A DNA stretch of 64,000 nt from Gynurincola endophyticus (GCF_003991195.1 NZ_RCWL01000008.1:124599-188598); one strand, 5' to 3'; shown: positions 43,176 to 52,392, numbered from the stretch's first letter. Notes: generated by a model from the letters alone, not told the origin. A program made the numbers and translations.

Positions 43176-44405
43176 TTAGTTGAATTGAATCGCTTTCAAC
43201 GGTTGTATTTTACGTACAATCGTTAAGGGTATCAGCAGGGTTAAGAAACAAAGAAGAATCGTACCGCCGTTAATTAATAACCAGTATTCCCAGCTGAAGG
43301 CGATTTCAGCTTTTGATATGTAGTAATGATCTTCGGGAAGTTTCAGCCATCCCCATAAATGTTGTGATAAGAGCAATAGAAAGGCAATGAGGTTTCCCAG
43401 TCCGATACCGATTAAAGCAATAATGCAACCCTGATAAAGAAATACTTTCCTGACGAGTTTATTGGTAGCACCGAGCGCTTTTAAAATGCCGGCCATGCGG
43501 GTACGCTCCAACACCAGAATCAACAAACAGGTAATCAGGTTTAATGCTGCAATCGCAATCATGATAATCAGTACAATCTGTATGGTTTGGGTTTGAACAT
43601 TCAGCCAGTCGAACATACCTTCATAAATTTCTTCAATGGTCAGGCTGAGTACCTGATTGGGTAAATTAGCAAAAAGTTCTTCACTCACTTCAGCCATTTT
43701 GGTATAATCGTACAAAAAAAGTTCATATCCCCCTACCTGGTTCTGCTCCCAGTTATTCATCCGCTGAATCAGTTTTATATCACCCAGCGCAATGAGTTCG
43801 TCATAATCGCTGATACCGGTTTTATAGAGGCCGACAATGGTGAGTTTTCTGGCACGTGGAGAGGCATCGGGCTGAATGAAGTATACTACAATTTCATCGT
43901 TGAGCTTCAGATTGAGTTTTTCGGCTGTTTTAACGGAAATATTAATCTCGTTACTGTAGGTAGAGTCGTTAAAGGCCACCCATCTGCCTTCACGGAGAAA
44001 GGGTTGTATATTTTCGAAATGGTAATCGGTTCCGATACCTTTAAACAGAATCCCTTCGATTGATCCGGCTGATTTAAGAATGGCGTTTTTGGTAGCAAAG
44101 GTCTGGATTGATTTTACCGCAGGATTAGCCAATGCCACTTCTTTGATTTGTTCTGTATTCGGCAGCGGAGCTTCTTCGGCAATCTGTACCCTGGCTGTTT
44201 CATAGCTTTGAAAATGGATATGCCCCCAAAAGCTAAAAACTTTATTGGATACAGTTTGTTGAAATCCGTTACCTAATGCCACTGCTAAAATGATGATCAT
44301 CACACTCACCGCTGTAGCGCCTATACAAAGACGCATAATGAAACGTGAGAACGATTTTTCATGATTAAAAGCAATTCTCCTGGCTATGAAACCTGCAAAG
44401 TTCAA
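43176..44405 (-). CDS. LolC/LolE-type ABC transporter permease (FtsX-like)
   Basis: An ABC permease of the lipoprotein-releasing type (about 409 residues) with the FtsX layout: one N-terminal helix (about 27-50), a large periplasmic MacB-PCD-like domain, then three C-terminal helices (from the VLIIMIAIAALNLITCLLILVLERTRMAGILKALGA region onward). The ERTRMAGILKALGATN loop is the coupling-helix region that contacts the ATPase. The frame is open to 44501 (ATG), but I prefer the TTG at 44405: it gives the family start MNFAGFIARRIAF, and a TATTTTTG promoter lies at 44427-44434. No ATPase gene is adjacent, so LolD must be elsewhere. Confidence 0.8.
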   Translation of the reverse strand: MNFAGFIARRIAFNHEKSFSRFIMRLCIGATAVSVMIIILAVALGNGFQQTVSNKVFSFWGHIHFQSYETARVQIAEEAPLPNTEQIKEVALANPAVKSIQTFATKNAILKSAGSIEGILFKGIGTDYHFENIQPFLREGRWVAFNDSTYSNEINISVKTAEKLNLKLNDEIVVYFIQPDASPRARKLTIVGLYKTGISDYDELIALGDIKLIQRMNNWEQNQVGGYELFLYDYTKMAEVSEELFANLPNQVLSLTIEEIYEGMFDWLNVQTQTIQIVLIIMIAIAALNLITCLLILVLERTRMAGILKALGATNKLVRKVFLYQGCIIALIGIGLGNLIAFLLLLSQHLWGWLKLPEDHYYISKAEIAFSWEYWLLINGGTILLCFLTLLIPLTIVRKIQPLKAIQFN

Positions 44406-44426
44406 AATATTCCTGTTTATTTCAGT

Positions 44427-44434
44427 CAAAAATA
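44427..44434 (-). promoter_or_regulatory. Bacteroidota -7 promoter element (TATTTTTG, minus strand) for the permease
   Basis: TAnnTTTG match whose last base is 22 bases before the proposed TTG start at 44405. It lies inside the longer frame, and so argues against the ATG at 44501. Confidence 0.5.
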
Positions 44435-44516
44435 TACCGCTATTTTTGAAAAGGAAAGATTTTTTTAAGATACTCTTTGAAAAAGATTTCTTTATCTTCA
44501 ATTAAATTCGGTTTTT

Positions 44517-45800
44517 ATGAAAAGATTTGGTGTGGTAGCCATGCTGATGCTATGTTTCGGTTTTTTAACTGCGCAGGTGCAGGAAAAAATCTATGATCCA
44601 TATATACAAACCGTTCAGTTTTATGCCAATGGTAATCCTTTAGCTTATCCGGTAGTATCGCTTGGCGGCCTTGGCGGATTAACACTCGAATTTGATGACC
44701 TGGGCGGCGGCGTGAAGAACTATTCTTATACCTACCAGTTGTGCAATGCAGATTGGACACCGGCTTTATTAAGCGAATTTGATTATATCAAAGGCTTTTC
44801 CCAGCAAAGAATAACCCGCTACAAACCCTCTTCGGTATCACTGGTCCGATATACACATTATACAGCGTCATTGCCAGAAGGAAATTGTATGCCTTCTAGA
44901 TCGGGTAATTATCTTTTAAAAGTGTTTAAAGACGGAGATACTTCAAAACTGTTATTTACCAGAAAATTATTAGTGGTTGATTTAAAAGCCGACATTGCGG
45001 CGATGGTACAACAACCCTACAACGGGCTTACATTCAATACGCATCAGAAAATTACTTTTCAGGTAGAGTTGCACAAAGGAATTCAACTGGTGAATCATTT
45101 AGAGCAGATAAAGGTCGTTATATTGCAAAACGAACGTTGGGATATTGCTAAACAAAATATAGTACCCACATTCGTAGCAGGTGGCCGGTTAGAATTTAAT
45201 GCCGAACGCGATGCCGTATTTCCGGCAGGGAAGGAGTGGCGTTGGTTAGACCTGAGAAGTTTACGCTTTTTGAGCGACCGGATGAAAAATATCAAACAGC
45301 ATAAAGACTATACGGAAGTGTTTTTGAAAGAAGATGGTGACCGCAGCGGATTAAAAATTAACTTTTTCAGAGATAATAACGGTGGTTTTTTTGTTGATGC
45401 AACAGAGTCGATCGATCCTGTTTTTCAGGGTGATTACGCAAAAGTACATTTTACGTATGTGCCGTCTGCTGAAAATGCGCTGACCGGTAAAGAAGTGTAT
45501 CTGATTGGTAAAATGAATAACTATTCACTGGATCCTGCCGCAAAAATGGTACGTAATGCCAATGGGGTTTATACCACCGACCTGGTGTTAAAACAGGGGT
45601 ATTACGACTATGGTTATGTGGTGATAGACCCGGCTGATCCTAAGAAACAGCCTTTAAATGAATTTACGGAAGGAAATTACTGGGACACCGAAAATAACTA
45701 CACTATTCTCGTGTATTTCAGGCCCATTGCGGGTCGCGCAGATGAGCTAATCGGCTATACGGTAGTGAATTCGCTCGATGGAAATAAGATATCACGATGA
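44517..45800 (+). CDS. DUF5103 protein, type IX secretion system plug
   Basis: A 427-residue exported protein (signal VVAMLMLCFGFLTAQ). The sequence YDPYIQTVQFYANGNPLAYPVVSLGG-GGLTLEFDDLGGGVKNYSYTYQLCNADWTPALLSEFDYIKGF is the DUF5103 (PF17116) N-terminal block. DUF5103 proteins have been shown to close the SprA pore of the type IX secretion system as its plug. The C-terminal part contains an IgE/CBM48-like segment (VYLIGKMNNYSLDPAAKMVRNANGVYTTDLVLKQGYYDYGYVV). It diverges from the LolE-like gene and is followed by the SRP RNA gene. Confidence 0.9.
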   Translation: MKRFGVVAMLMLCFGFLTAQVQEKIYDPYIQTVQFYANGNPLAYPVVSLGGLGGLTLEFDDLGGGVKNYSYTYQLCNADWTPALLSEFDYIKGFSQQRITRYKPSSVSLVRYTHYTASLPEGNCMPSRSGNYLLKVFKDGDTSKLLFTRKLLVVDLKADIAAMVQQPYNGLTFNTHQKITFQVELHKGIQLVNHLEQIKVVILQNERWDIAKQNIVPTFVAGGRLEFNAERDAVFPAGKEWRWLDLRSLRFLSDRMKNIKQHKDYTEVFLKEDGDRSGLKINFFRDNNGGFFVDATESIDPVFQGDYAKVHFTYVPSAENALTGKEVYLIGKMNNYSLDPAAKMVRNANGVYTTDLVLKQGYYDYGYVVIDPADPKKQPLNEFTEGNYWDTENNYTILVYFRPIAGRADELIGYTVVNSLDGNKISR

Positions 45801-45825
45801 ATTTTAAATAATTATTAAGAAAGAT

Positions 45826-45857
45826 TTTGTTCGAATTCATTCATTTCTATATCTTTG
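45826..45857 (+). promoter_or_regulatory. Full -33/-7 promoter for the SRP RNA
   Basis: A -33 element TTTG (45826-45829) and a -7 element TATCTTTG (45850-45857) with a 20-base spacer. This is the best promoter match in the window. It sits just upstream of the small SRP RNA. Confidence 0.75.
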
Positions 45858-45859
45858 CA

Positions 45860-45958
45860 CCGGCAGGTCTTACACGACCAGCTCCTGTTAAATCCCCCAG
45901 GGTCGGAAGGCAGCAAGGGTAAACGGTTGTAGCGGTGCGATGTAAGTAATCTGCCATT
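45860..45958 (+). ncRNA. ffs: Signal recognition particle RNA (small bacterial type)
   Basis: An RNA of about 98 bases. The SRP domain IV core is recognisable: the apical GGAAG-type loop in GGTCGGAAGGCAGCAAGGG with the flanking CCCCCAGG and the asymmetric GCAGCA loop. The outer helix pairs GGCAGGTCTTAC with GTAAGTAATCTGCC. It binds Ffh (SRP54) and guides membrane protein insertion. There is a strong promoter in front and a T-rich stretch (45957-45970) behind. Exact ends are by structure and are uncertain by a few bases. Confidence 0.93.
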
Positions 45959-46044
45959 TTTTATTTTATTCTTCTTGTTGCTTGCACCCGCTGTTTTCAA
46001 ATTACTTCAGAAAATTGTACATTTACCTTCAAATTTAATGCGAC

Positions 46045-46698
46045 ATGAAATTTTTTATTGATACCGCTAATCTTGATCAGATCAAAGAAGCGAACGATTT
46101 AGGTATTTTAGATGGTGTAACTACTAATCCGTCTTTAATGGCGAAAGTAGGCGTGAAAGGACAACAGGCAATTATGGATCACTATGCAAAAATTGCTGAG
46201 ATTGTAGATGGTGATGTAAGTGCAGAGGTATTCTCAACTACTTTCAACGAAATTGTAGAAGAAGGAAAAAAATTAGCAGCCATTCATCCAAATATTGTGG
46301 TAAAAGTTCCAATGATTAAAGACGGAATCAAAGCCTTGAAATGGTTTACCGATAATGGTATTAAAACCAACTGTACATTAGTATTCTCTGCCGGTCAGGC
46401 AATTCTGGCTGCAAAAGCAGGTGCTACTTATGTATCTCCGTTTATCGGCCGTATCGACGATAGCAATTGGGATGGTGTTCAGTTAATTGAGCAGATCGCT
46501 CAGATTTACAGTCTGCAAGGATATAAAACAGAGATTTTAGCTGCTTCTATCCGTAGCCCGTTACACATTGTACAATGTGCACAGGCCGGAGCTGATGTAA
46601 TTACTTCTCCTTTAGATCCGATCTTAGGATTATTAAAACATCCGTTAACGGATATCGGTTTAGCAAAATTCCTGGAAGATGCTAAAACGATGGGTTAA
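46045..46698 (+). CDS. tal: Transaldolase, small type (FSA/TalC family)
   Basis: A 217-residue class I aldolase of the short transaldolase subfamily. MKFFIDTANLDQIKEAN and GVTTNPSLMAK are the N-terminal family blocks. The Schiff-base lysine is Lys87 in IVVKVPM. The residue that separates transaldolases from fructose-6-phosphate aldolase is Glu (VSAEVF, Glu61), as in transaldolases, whereas E. coli FsaA has Gln there. TNCTLVFSAGQAILAAKAGA also fits transaldolase. It therefore most likely moves dihydroxyacetone units in the pentose phosphate pathway. It begins 87 bases after the SRP RNA. Confidence 0.9.
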   Translation: MKFFIDTANLDQIKEANDLGILDGVTTNPSLMAKVGVKGQQAIMDHYAKIAEIVDGDVSAEVFSTTFNEIVEEGKKLAAIHPNIVVKVPMIKDGIKALKWFTDNGIKTNCTLVFSAGQAILAAKAGATYVSPFIGRIDDSNWDGVQLIEQIAQIYSLQGYKTEILAASIRSPLHIVQCAQAGADVITSPLDPILGLLKHPLTDIGLAKFLEDAKTMG

Positions 46699-46720
46699 TC
46701 GTTGAATATATTAGTAATAG

Positions 46721-46754
46721 AATCCCTTTACATTTTGTAGAGGGATTTTTTTTT
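46721..46754 (+). terminator. Rho-independent terminator of tal
   Basis: Stem AATCCCTTTAC / GTAGAGGGATT with a short loop, followed by a run of eight or more T, 22 bases after the stop. Confidence 0.88.
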
Positions 46755-46850
46755 GCCATTCGGAAATCAAGGAATTAAGAGGTGGCTGCTAAACTTTCGA
46801 ATACATCTCGTAGCTCGCTTTTAGATCGCCCCCTGAATATGTTAGGTGTT

Positions 46851-46992
46851 AATAGAATAATACTTTTTTATTTTATCAGAATAGGCTTGAATGTTCTTAA
46901 TTCTTCCTCTGTTTGAAAGCCATTTACAACATGAAGGAAATGAAGCTAGTTGTAAGCTAATGAAGAAAAACGAATTGCTTTGTCAGCAGCAT
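46851..46992. repeat. Direct repeat, copy A
   Basis: Pairs with copy B at 47027-47171. Shared stretches include TTGAATGTTCTTAAT, TTTGAAAGCCATTTACAACA and TGAAGGAAATGAAG. The identity by eye is about 85-90 percent, with small indels in the A-run. Confidence 0.75.
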
Positions 46993-47003
46993 TCTCCCCC
47001 CCT

Positions 47004-47026
47004 CGCGCCGGATGGTATCCGGTGCG
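47004..47026. other. Strong GC hairpin between the direct repeats
   Basis: CGCGCCGGAT / ATCCGGTGCG with a three-base loop and one G-U pair. It stands out against the AT-rich surroundings and is not followed by a T-run on the plus strand. Confidence 0.6.
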
Positions 47027-47171
47027 AATAAAATAATGTTTTTTTATCTTATCAGAATAGGGTTGAATGTTCTTAATGCCTTCTATGTTTGAAAGCCATT
47101 TACAACATGAAGGAAATGAAGCCAGTTGTAAGAGAATGAAGAAAAAAAAGAATTGCTTCGTCAGAAGCATG
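47027..47171. repeat. Direct repeat, copy B
   Basis: Second copy of the unit at 46851-46992, with the same order of matching blocks and a longer A-run near its 3' end. Such a duplication with no gene inside may be the remains of a mobile or structured element. Confidence 0.75.
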
Positions 47172-47261
47172 CTTCATTTACTTTTTCCTTCATTAACTTC
47201 CTGTTTCCAATTGGGGTTTAAAATGGAATCAGTTATAAGTAAGGGAGGCTTAAATCAACTT

Positions 47262-47297
47262 CCTTGCTGAATGGTAAAAACAAACCATTCAGCAAGG
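47262..47297 (-). terminator. Hairpin after the VOC-family gene
   Basis: Perfect 14-bp stem CCTTGCTGAATGGT / ACCATTCAGCAAGG with an eight-base loop, 16 bases after the stop at 47314. The T-run is poor on the minus strand, so termination is less certain. Confidence 0.6.
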
Positions 47298-47313
47298 ATA
47301 CTTCAATATATTA

Positions 47314-48141
47314 CTAAGCATTTTTCAAAACATCTATCTCTATCTTCCGCATTTTCATAAAGGCTTCTACCGCCTGCGGTGATTGAATCATCGAGGTGAA
47401 GTTTCTGGGTATTACCTGCCAGAACACATTGTATTGATCGCTGCACCATCCGCACATGCTTTCTGCACCGGTGGCGGTGAATTTTTGCCAGTAGTAATCA
47501 ATCTCTTCCTGGTCATTACATTCCAGTACAAACGAAACACCTTCATTAAAATTAAATGCATGCGGAATGCCACTGTCCATCAGAATGAACCGTTGTTTTT
47601 CGAGCTCTATTTCTGAAAACATGATTTGCCCGGCGGTAGTACCCGCCTCCTCAGGATAACGTTCTATCTGTAGCGTCATATGTTGTGGAAATATTGAACT
47701 ATAGAATTCAATCGCTTCGTGCGCCTTGCCCTGTACCTCGTTGGCAAATAATAAGGAAGGTTTCCATTCACCGGTTTGCGGGTAGTTTTCATCCCAGGTA
47801 ATTTGCCAGCTCGTATGGTACCGGTCTTCTATCCACCCGTATTGTGCCGCCCAGGGATATTTTTCAAAAGGCATTAATACCTTGCCTCCGTCACTCAACT
47901 GTTCAAATATTTCTTTGGACTCCTGAGCCGAACGGGCATAGAGGAAAAATGAAATACCGGGATTGGGCATAAACTGAGGGCCGCCATTCAGCAGTAAAAT
48001 CTTTTTATCGAATACCTGTAGCTGTACCGCTACCGGATTATCTTCTATAATTGAACAACCCGGCAATACCAATTGATAAAACTCAGCCGCTTCCCGGCCA
48101 GTCTGATTATGCCATACGCATGGATAGATTGTTGGTGACAT
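47314..48141 (-). CDS. VOC-superfamily protein, two PhnB-like domains
   Basis: A 275-residue cytoplasmic protein with two copies of the PF06983 (3-dmu-9_3-mt, PhnB-like) glyoxalase fold, residues about 3-125 and 135-260. Each has the early CVWHNQTGREAAEFYQLVLPG / SLLFANEVQGKAHEAIEFYSSIFP pattern and the later GWIEDRYHTSWQITW / GWCSDQYNVFWQVIP pattern. These proteins bind metals or small aromatic or lactoyl compounds in other family members. No activity can be assigned here. It is monocistronic, with the hairpin at 47262-47297. Confidence 0.82.
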   Translation of the reverse strand: MSPTIYPCVWHNQTGREAAEFYQLVLPGCSIIEDNPVAVQLQVFDKKILLLNGGPQFMPNPGISFFLYARSAQESKEIFEQLSDGGKVLMPFEKYPWAAQYGWIEDRYHTSWQITWDENYPQTGEWKPSLLFANEVQGKAHEAIEFYSSIFPQHMTLQIERYPEEAGTTAGQIMFSEIELEKQRFILMDSGIPHAFNFNEGVSFVLECNDQEEIDYYWQKFTATGAESMCGWCSDQYNVFWQVIPRNFTSMIQSPQAVEAFMKMRKIEIDVLKNA

Positions 48142-48159
48142 CGTGAATAGATTTAAACG

Positions 48160-48573
48160 TTAGAAACCGTTTTTCTTTCTGCGGGTTTGTTTTTGAGGGG
48201 GTAATACTTCATCGGGACTCACCACTTTACCCCAGTCTTCCAGAATTTTAATGTAGATTTCTGTTGATTGCTGAATCGATGTATCAGCTTTTAACAATAC
48301 GGATACCTGAACTTTTTCAATGGAAGAAGTATCCGGAATCCACAGTGAATTACCCTTGAAGCTTCCGTAATTTGAATTGAAAATCAAATCTTTATCAGTT
48401 AAAGGTTGCCATCTGCCGTTTGATAGCTTCGCATCTACATTAATATAGTTGTAAGTACCCTTTTTCAAACTGTCGGTATACAAATGAAAAAAAATCTGCT
48501 GCACTTTCTGGGCTTTGACACCTACGGCAACAGGGAGCAAAAACAATAAAAAAGCTACTCTTTTATAAATCAT
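48160..48573 (-). CDS. Small exported protein of unknown function
   Basis: A 137-residue frame with a convincing signal peptide (VAFLLFLLPVAVGVKAQ, cleavage near 22). The mature part is beta-rich (FFHLYTDSLKKGTYNYINVDAKLSNGRWQPL, IEKVQVSVLLKADTSIQQSTEIYIKILEDWG) with a basic C-terminal tail (QKQTRRKKNGF). I recognise no family. It starts on the same strand 18 bases upstream of the VOC gene, so they may share a transcript. Confidence 0.65.
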   Translation of the reverse strand: MIYKRVAFLLFLLPVAVGVKAQKVQQIFFHLYTDSLKKGTYNYINVDAKLSNGRWQPLTDKDLIFNSNYGSFKGNSLWIPDTSSIEKVQVSVLLKADTSIQQSTEIYIKILEDWGKVVSPDEVLPPQKQTRRKKNGF

Positions 48574-48786
48574 TGAAAATCAGTTGGGCTTATCCTATTA
48601 AGATACGAATTTAAACGCTGAAATCCTAAAAATCAGTGTTAAGTTATCGATAAAAACAGATTCAGGCTTACGTGAACAACATGTGAAAAGAATGTCAGTA
48701 CTTCTGTTTCAGTAATTTATGATAATTCGGTGAAAAATTATTAAAATTGAGGTTCTGGCAGGCTATATAATGTAGCAGCATTCATA

Positions 48787-48794
48787 TATATTTG
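48787..48794 (+). promoter_or_regulatory. Bacteroidota -7 promoter element (TATATTTG) for smc
   Basis: TAnnTTTG followed by C, 22 bases before the GTG start of smc, implying a leader of about 15 bases. It overlaps and so disqualifies the upstream in-frame TTG at 48792. Confidence 0.65.
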
Positions 48795-48815
48795 CTGTCC
48801 TTTAAATTAGATAAT

Positions 48816-51800
48816 GTGCGACTAAAGAGCTTAGAAATCAAAGGTTTCAAGAGTTTCGCTGATAAAACAGTACTCCATTTTGACGAAGGTATTACGGGTG
48901 TCATTGGTCCGAACGGATGTGGCAAAAGTAATATTATTGACAGTATCCGATGGGTAATTGGGGAGCAAAAAATCTCTCATCTGCGTTCTGAAAACCTGGA
49001 AAGTTTAGTATTCAATGGATCAAAAACCCGCTCTGCCAGTGGTTTGGCAGAGGTGAGCCTGACCTTTGAAAACACGAAAAATCTATTACCTACTGAATTC
49101 AACACTGTTACCGTTACGCGTAAATTTTACAAAAACGGGGAATCGGAATACCGCTTGAATGATGTGCAGTGCAGACTAAAAGATATCCAGAATTTATTCA
49201 TGGATACGGGGGTGAGTACGGATAGTTATGCCATCATTGAGCTGGGAATGGTGGATGAAATTATCAAAGACAAAGAAAATTCGCGCCGTAAAATGTTAGA
49301 ACAGGCGGCGGGAATTACTATTTATAAAACCCGTAAAAAAGAAGCGAAGCAAAAGTTAGATGCTACGGAGCAGGATCTGAACCGTATCGAAGATTTGCTT
49401 TTTGAAATTAATAATCAGCTGAAAAGTTTGGAGAACCAGGCTAAAAAAGCTGAAAAGTATTATGAAATCAAAAAGGAATACCGCGAATACAGTATCGAGC
49501 TGGCAAAAGCTTCATTGGAAGGGTTCAATGATACTTACCGTGAATTGAATCAGCAGGCTGATGCCGAAACCGATAAAAAGGTTCGGCTGGAGGCTGAAAT
49601 TGCCAATGCTGAAGCGGGTATCGAGCAGGAAAAAGTAGGTTTTATCGAAAAAGAACGTGCTTTACAAAGCATGCAGTATGAGTTCAATGAATTACTGCAG
49701 ACTTTACGTACCAAAGAAAACGATAAAAACCTTGCAACGCAACGCCTCAACTTTCTGCGCGAAAGAGAATCTAACCTGCAGGAGTTTCTTCAGAAAAGTG
49801 AGGGCCAGTTAAATGGTTTATCAGAAAGTATTGAATTTACCCAACTACAGGTTGAAGAAGAGAAAGGAAAACTCGAAACACTTGAGCATTCATTAGACGA
49901 TCTGAAAGCTGCTTCTGAAGAAAAAAGATCCATCTTTGATGAGAAGAGAGAAGCGGTTGACCGTTTAAGATCTGAAAATTTAAGTATTCAGCGCAATCAG
50001 TTTGAAGCTGAGAAAAAAGTTGCTGTAGCTGATACCTCCATACAGAATATTGTTAAAAGTATTGCCCTTCTTGAAGAAGAGCAGGAAGCCCGTCATTCAC
50101 AGATTAAACAACTCGAAGAAGAGCAAACTGAAAAAGAGCAAACGCTTGAACAAAAGAAGTCTGAGCTGGTCACTTTACAGGAGCAACAGGAGATGATTAA
50201 AGAGTTAATCACTGAGGCTCAGCGTTCCATGGAACAACTTCGTCAGCAACTGGCAGAAGAAAGCCGTAAGCTGGATGCTAAAAAGAACGAACACGACCTT
50301 TTAAAGTCGTTGATCGATTCAATGGAAGGTTATCCGGAAAGTATAAAATTCTTACACAATAATCCGGATTGGAATCATACAGCGCCAATATTGTCGGATA
50401 TTATTTATGTAAAAGAAGAGTACCGTGCGGCAGTAGAAAATGTGCTGGAGCCATATCTGAACTATTACGTTGTAAATAATTTTCAGGAAGGATACCGTGC
50501 GATTGAATTACTCGATAATAATAAAAAAGGTAAAGCTAATTTCTTCTTACTCGATCAGTTAAACGGCGTATCTCCAAACGGTTCAAACGGCGTATCAGGG
50601 GCGATTCCGGCTTTAGACGTGATTGAAGTAGATGCTCCTTATAAAAGCCTGGCGCAACACCTGCTCGGAAATGTATACATCGCCGATCGTATCGATGTAG
50701 TCAACAATTCAGGCAATGCCACGATTTTGGAAAAAAGTGGTAAACTGGTGAAAGGGCAATATGCTTTGGTAGGAGGTAGCGTCGGTATGTTCGAAGGAAA
50801 GAAAATCGGACGTGCTAAAAACCTTGAAAAATTAGCAGAAGAAATCGAAGTACTGCACACGCAGGTAGAATCTTTGAAGTCGGCTATTCAGGATAAACAA
50901 AATGAGCTGTTGGGTTATCAGGAACAATTGAATGATCATGCGATTAAACACGCTCAACAGGAAATTAACCAGTTAACCAATCAGGTATTTGCGTTACAAA
51001 ACAAGATTGAGAATATCTATGGAATGCAAAGTACTGCCAAAAACAGACTGGAAGAGTTAAACATTACGCTGGAAAGTACTAATAGTTCGATAGAAGGAAC
51101 CCGTAGTGAGTGGAACCAACTGATTGCAACTTTAAATGAGTTGAAAAATCAATTGGCGATGGCCGAAGAAGACTATCGCATGGCAGAATCGGGTTATGCA
51201 CAGGCGCAGGAAAATTACAATGAGTTTAACCTGCAGGTAACCCGTCAGCAAAGTAAAATCAATGCATTAACGCAGGAAACCCAGTTCAAAGAAAATCAGC
51301 TGAACGACCTGAAACAACAAATAGATGCCAATCAGTCTCAACTGAAACAAACGGTTGAGAGTATCTATGAAAGTGAAGAGGCGTTAGAGAATTCGCAGAA
51401 CGGGTTAGTTGATTTACTGAAGAAAAAGGAAAGCGACGAACGTACATTGAACGAAGCGGATCAGGCATATTATAACATCCGTAATGAAATTGCTGAAAAA
51501 GAATCAGCACTTCGTCAGAAAGCCAAAGAAAGAGAAATGGTAGAGCACCTGCTCACCGAAATAAAAGATAAACTTAACGAGTTGAAACTGCAACTGGCGG
51601 GAATGAAAGAACGCCTGAATGTGGAATTTAAAATCGACTTAGATGATATCATCGATCAACCCCGAACCAATGAAGTGCCGGTAGAAGAGCTTCAGGAAAA
51701 GTGTGATCGTATGAAAAAACGTTTAGAGAATCTGGGAGAAGTCAATCCTACAGCAATTGAAGCTTTCCAGGAAATGAAAAAACGTTATGAGTTTATACTG

Positions 51801-52337
51801 GAACAAAAGAATGACCTTGTAACAGCTAAAGACAGTTTGTTACAAACGATTCAGGAAGTAGAAGCTACTGCCAACCAGCAGTTCCTTGATACCTTTAACC
51901 AGGTGCGTGAAAACTTCCAGAAGGTGTTTAAAGCATTGTTTACAGAAGATGATACTGCCGATATGGTGTTAATCAATCCTGAGAATTTGGCAGAAACGGG
52001 AATTGATATTGTTGCAAAACCAAAAGGTAAGCGCCCATCTTCAATTACTCAGTTAAGCGGGGGAGAAAAAACATTAACTGCTACGGCGTTATTGTTTGCG
52101 ATTTATCTTATCAAGCCGGCACCGTTCTGTATTCTGGATGAGGTAGATGCTCCGTTGGATGATGCGAACGTAGGTAAGTTTACCAATATGATCAGAAAGT
52201 TCAGTGAAGAAAGCCAGTTCATTATTGTAACGCATAATAAACAAACCATGAGTGCTGTGGATGTTATTTATGGGGTAACAATGCAGGAGCCGGGTGTTTC
52301 TAAGCTGGTACCGGTAGACTTCAGAAGTTTAAACTAA
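48816..52337 (+). CDS. smc: Chromosome segregation protein SMC
   Basis: A 1173-residue SMC ATPase that organises and segregates the chromosome with ScpA and ScpB. Walker A is GPNGCGKSN (31-39). Two long coiled coils flank a hinge at about 505-665 (around YRAAVENVLEPYLNYYVV, ANFFLLDQLNGV). The signature LSGGEK is at 1080-1085 and Walker B FCILDEVDAPLDDAN has catalytic Glu1109. The start is GTG at 48816, giving RLKSLEIKGFKSFADKT, the standard SMC N-terminus; the earlier TTG overlaps the promoter. No scpA or scpB lies in this window. Confidence 0.95.
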   Translation: MRLKSLEIKGFKSFADKTVLHFDEGITGVIGPNGCGKSNIIDSIRWVIGEQKISHLRSENLESLVFNGSKTRSASGLAEVSLTFENTKNLLPTEFNTVTVTRKFYKNGESEYRLNDVQCRLKDIQNLFMDTGVSTDSYAIIELGMVDEIIKDKENSRRKMLEQAAGITIYKTRKKEAKQKLDATEQDLNRIEDLLFEINNQLKSLENQAKKAEKYYEIKKEYREYSIELAKASLEGFNDTYRELNQQADAETDKKVRLEAEIANAEAGIEQEKVGFIEKERALQSMQYEFNELLQTLRTKENDKNLATQRLNFLRERESNLQEFLQKSEGQLNGLSESIEFTQLQVEEEKGKLETLEHSLDDLKAASEEKRSIFDEKREAVDRLRSENLSIQRNQFEAEKKVAVADTSIQNIVKSIALLEEEQEARHSQIKQLEEEQTEKEQTLEQKKSELVTLQEQQEMIKELITEAQRSMEQLRQQLAEESRKLDAKKNEHDLLKSLIDSMEGYPESIKFLHNNPDWNHTAPILSDIIYVKEEYRAAVENVLEPYLNYYVVNNFQEGYRAIELLDNNKKGKANFFLLDQLNGVSPNGSNGVSGAIPALDVIEVDAPYKSLAQHLLGNVYIADRIDVVNNSGNATILEKSGKLVKGQYALVGGSVGMFEGKKIGRAKNLEKLAEEIEVLHTQVESLKSAIQDKQNELLGYQEQLNDHAIKHAQQEINQLTNQVFALQNKIENIYGMQSTAKNRLEELNITLESTNSSIEGTRSEWNQLIATLNELKNQLAMAEEDYRMAESGYAQAQENYNEFNLQVTRQQSKINALTQETQFKENQLNDLKQQIDANQSQLKQTVESIYESEEALENSQNGLVDLLKKKESDERTLNEADQAYYNIRNEIAEKESALRQKAKEREMVEHLLTEIKDKLNELKLQLAGMKERLNVEFKIDLDDIIDQPRTNEVPVEELQEKCDRMKKRLENLGEVNPTAIEAFQEMKKRYEFILEQKNDLVTAKDSLLQTIQEVEATANQQFLDTFNQVRENFQKVFKALFTEDDTADMVLINPENLAETGIDIVAKPKGKRPSSITQLSGGEKTLTATALLFAIYLIKPAPFCILDEVDAPLDDANVGKFTNMIRKFSEESQFIIVTHNKQTMSAVDVIYGVTMQEPGVSKLVPVDFRSLN

Positions 52338-52392
52338 TCAGTAAAAAAAGATAGATGCCATCGTTTTGAAACTAAGAAGTGATGGTAAAAAT

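Larger units (their letters stand above)
46755..47261. other. Gene-poor region holding a diverged direct duplication
   Basis: About 500 bases with no gene I accept. It contains two direct copies of a sequence of about 140 bases (46851-46992 and 47027-47171), a C/G-rich hairpin between them (47004-47026), and the arms of the terminator at 47262. The 74-codon minus-strand frame that spans the second copy lacks coding character. Confidence 0.6.

Noticed and set aside
44406-44501. Longer N-terminus of the LolC/E-type permease starting at ATG 44501
   Set aside because: The extra residues are Lys/Ser/Phe-rich without family similarity, and a promoter element lies within them. The TTG at 44405 fits the family start.
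46946-47170. A 74-codon minus-strand frame in the duplicated region
   Set aside because: It spans a direct-repeat copy and the GC hairpin, has a run of Phe from the A-tract, and its partner copy does not keep the frame.
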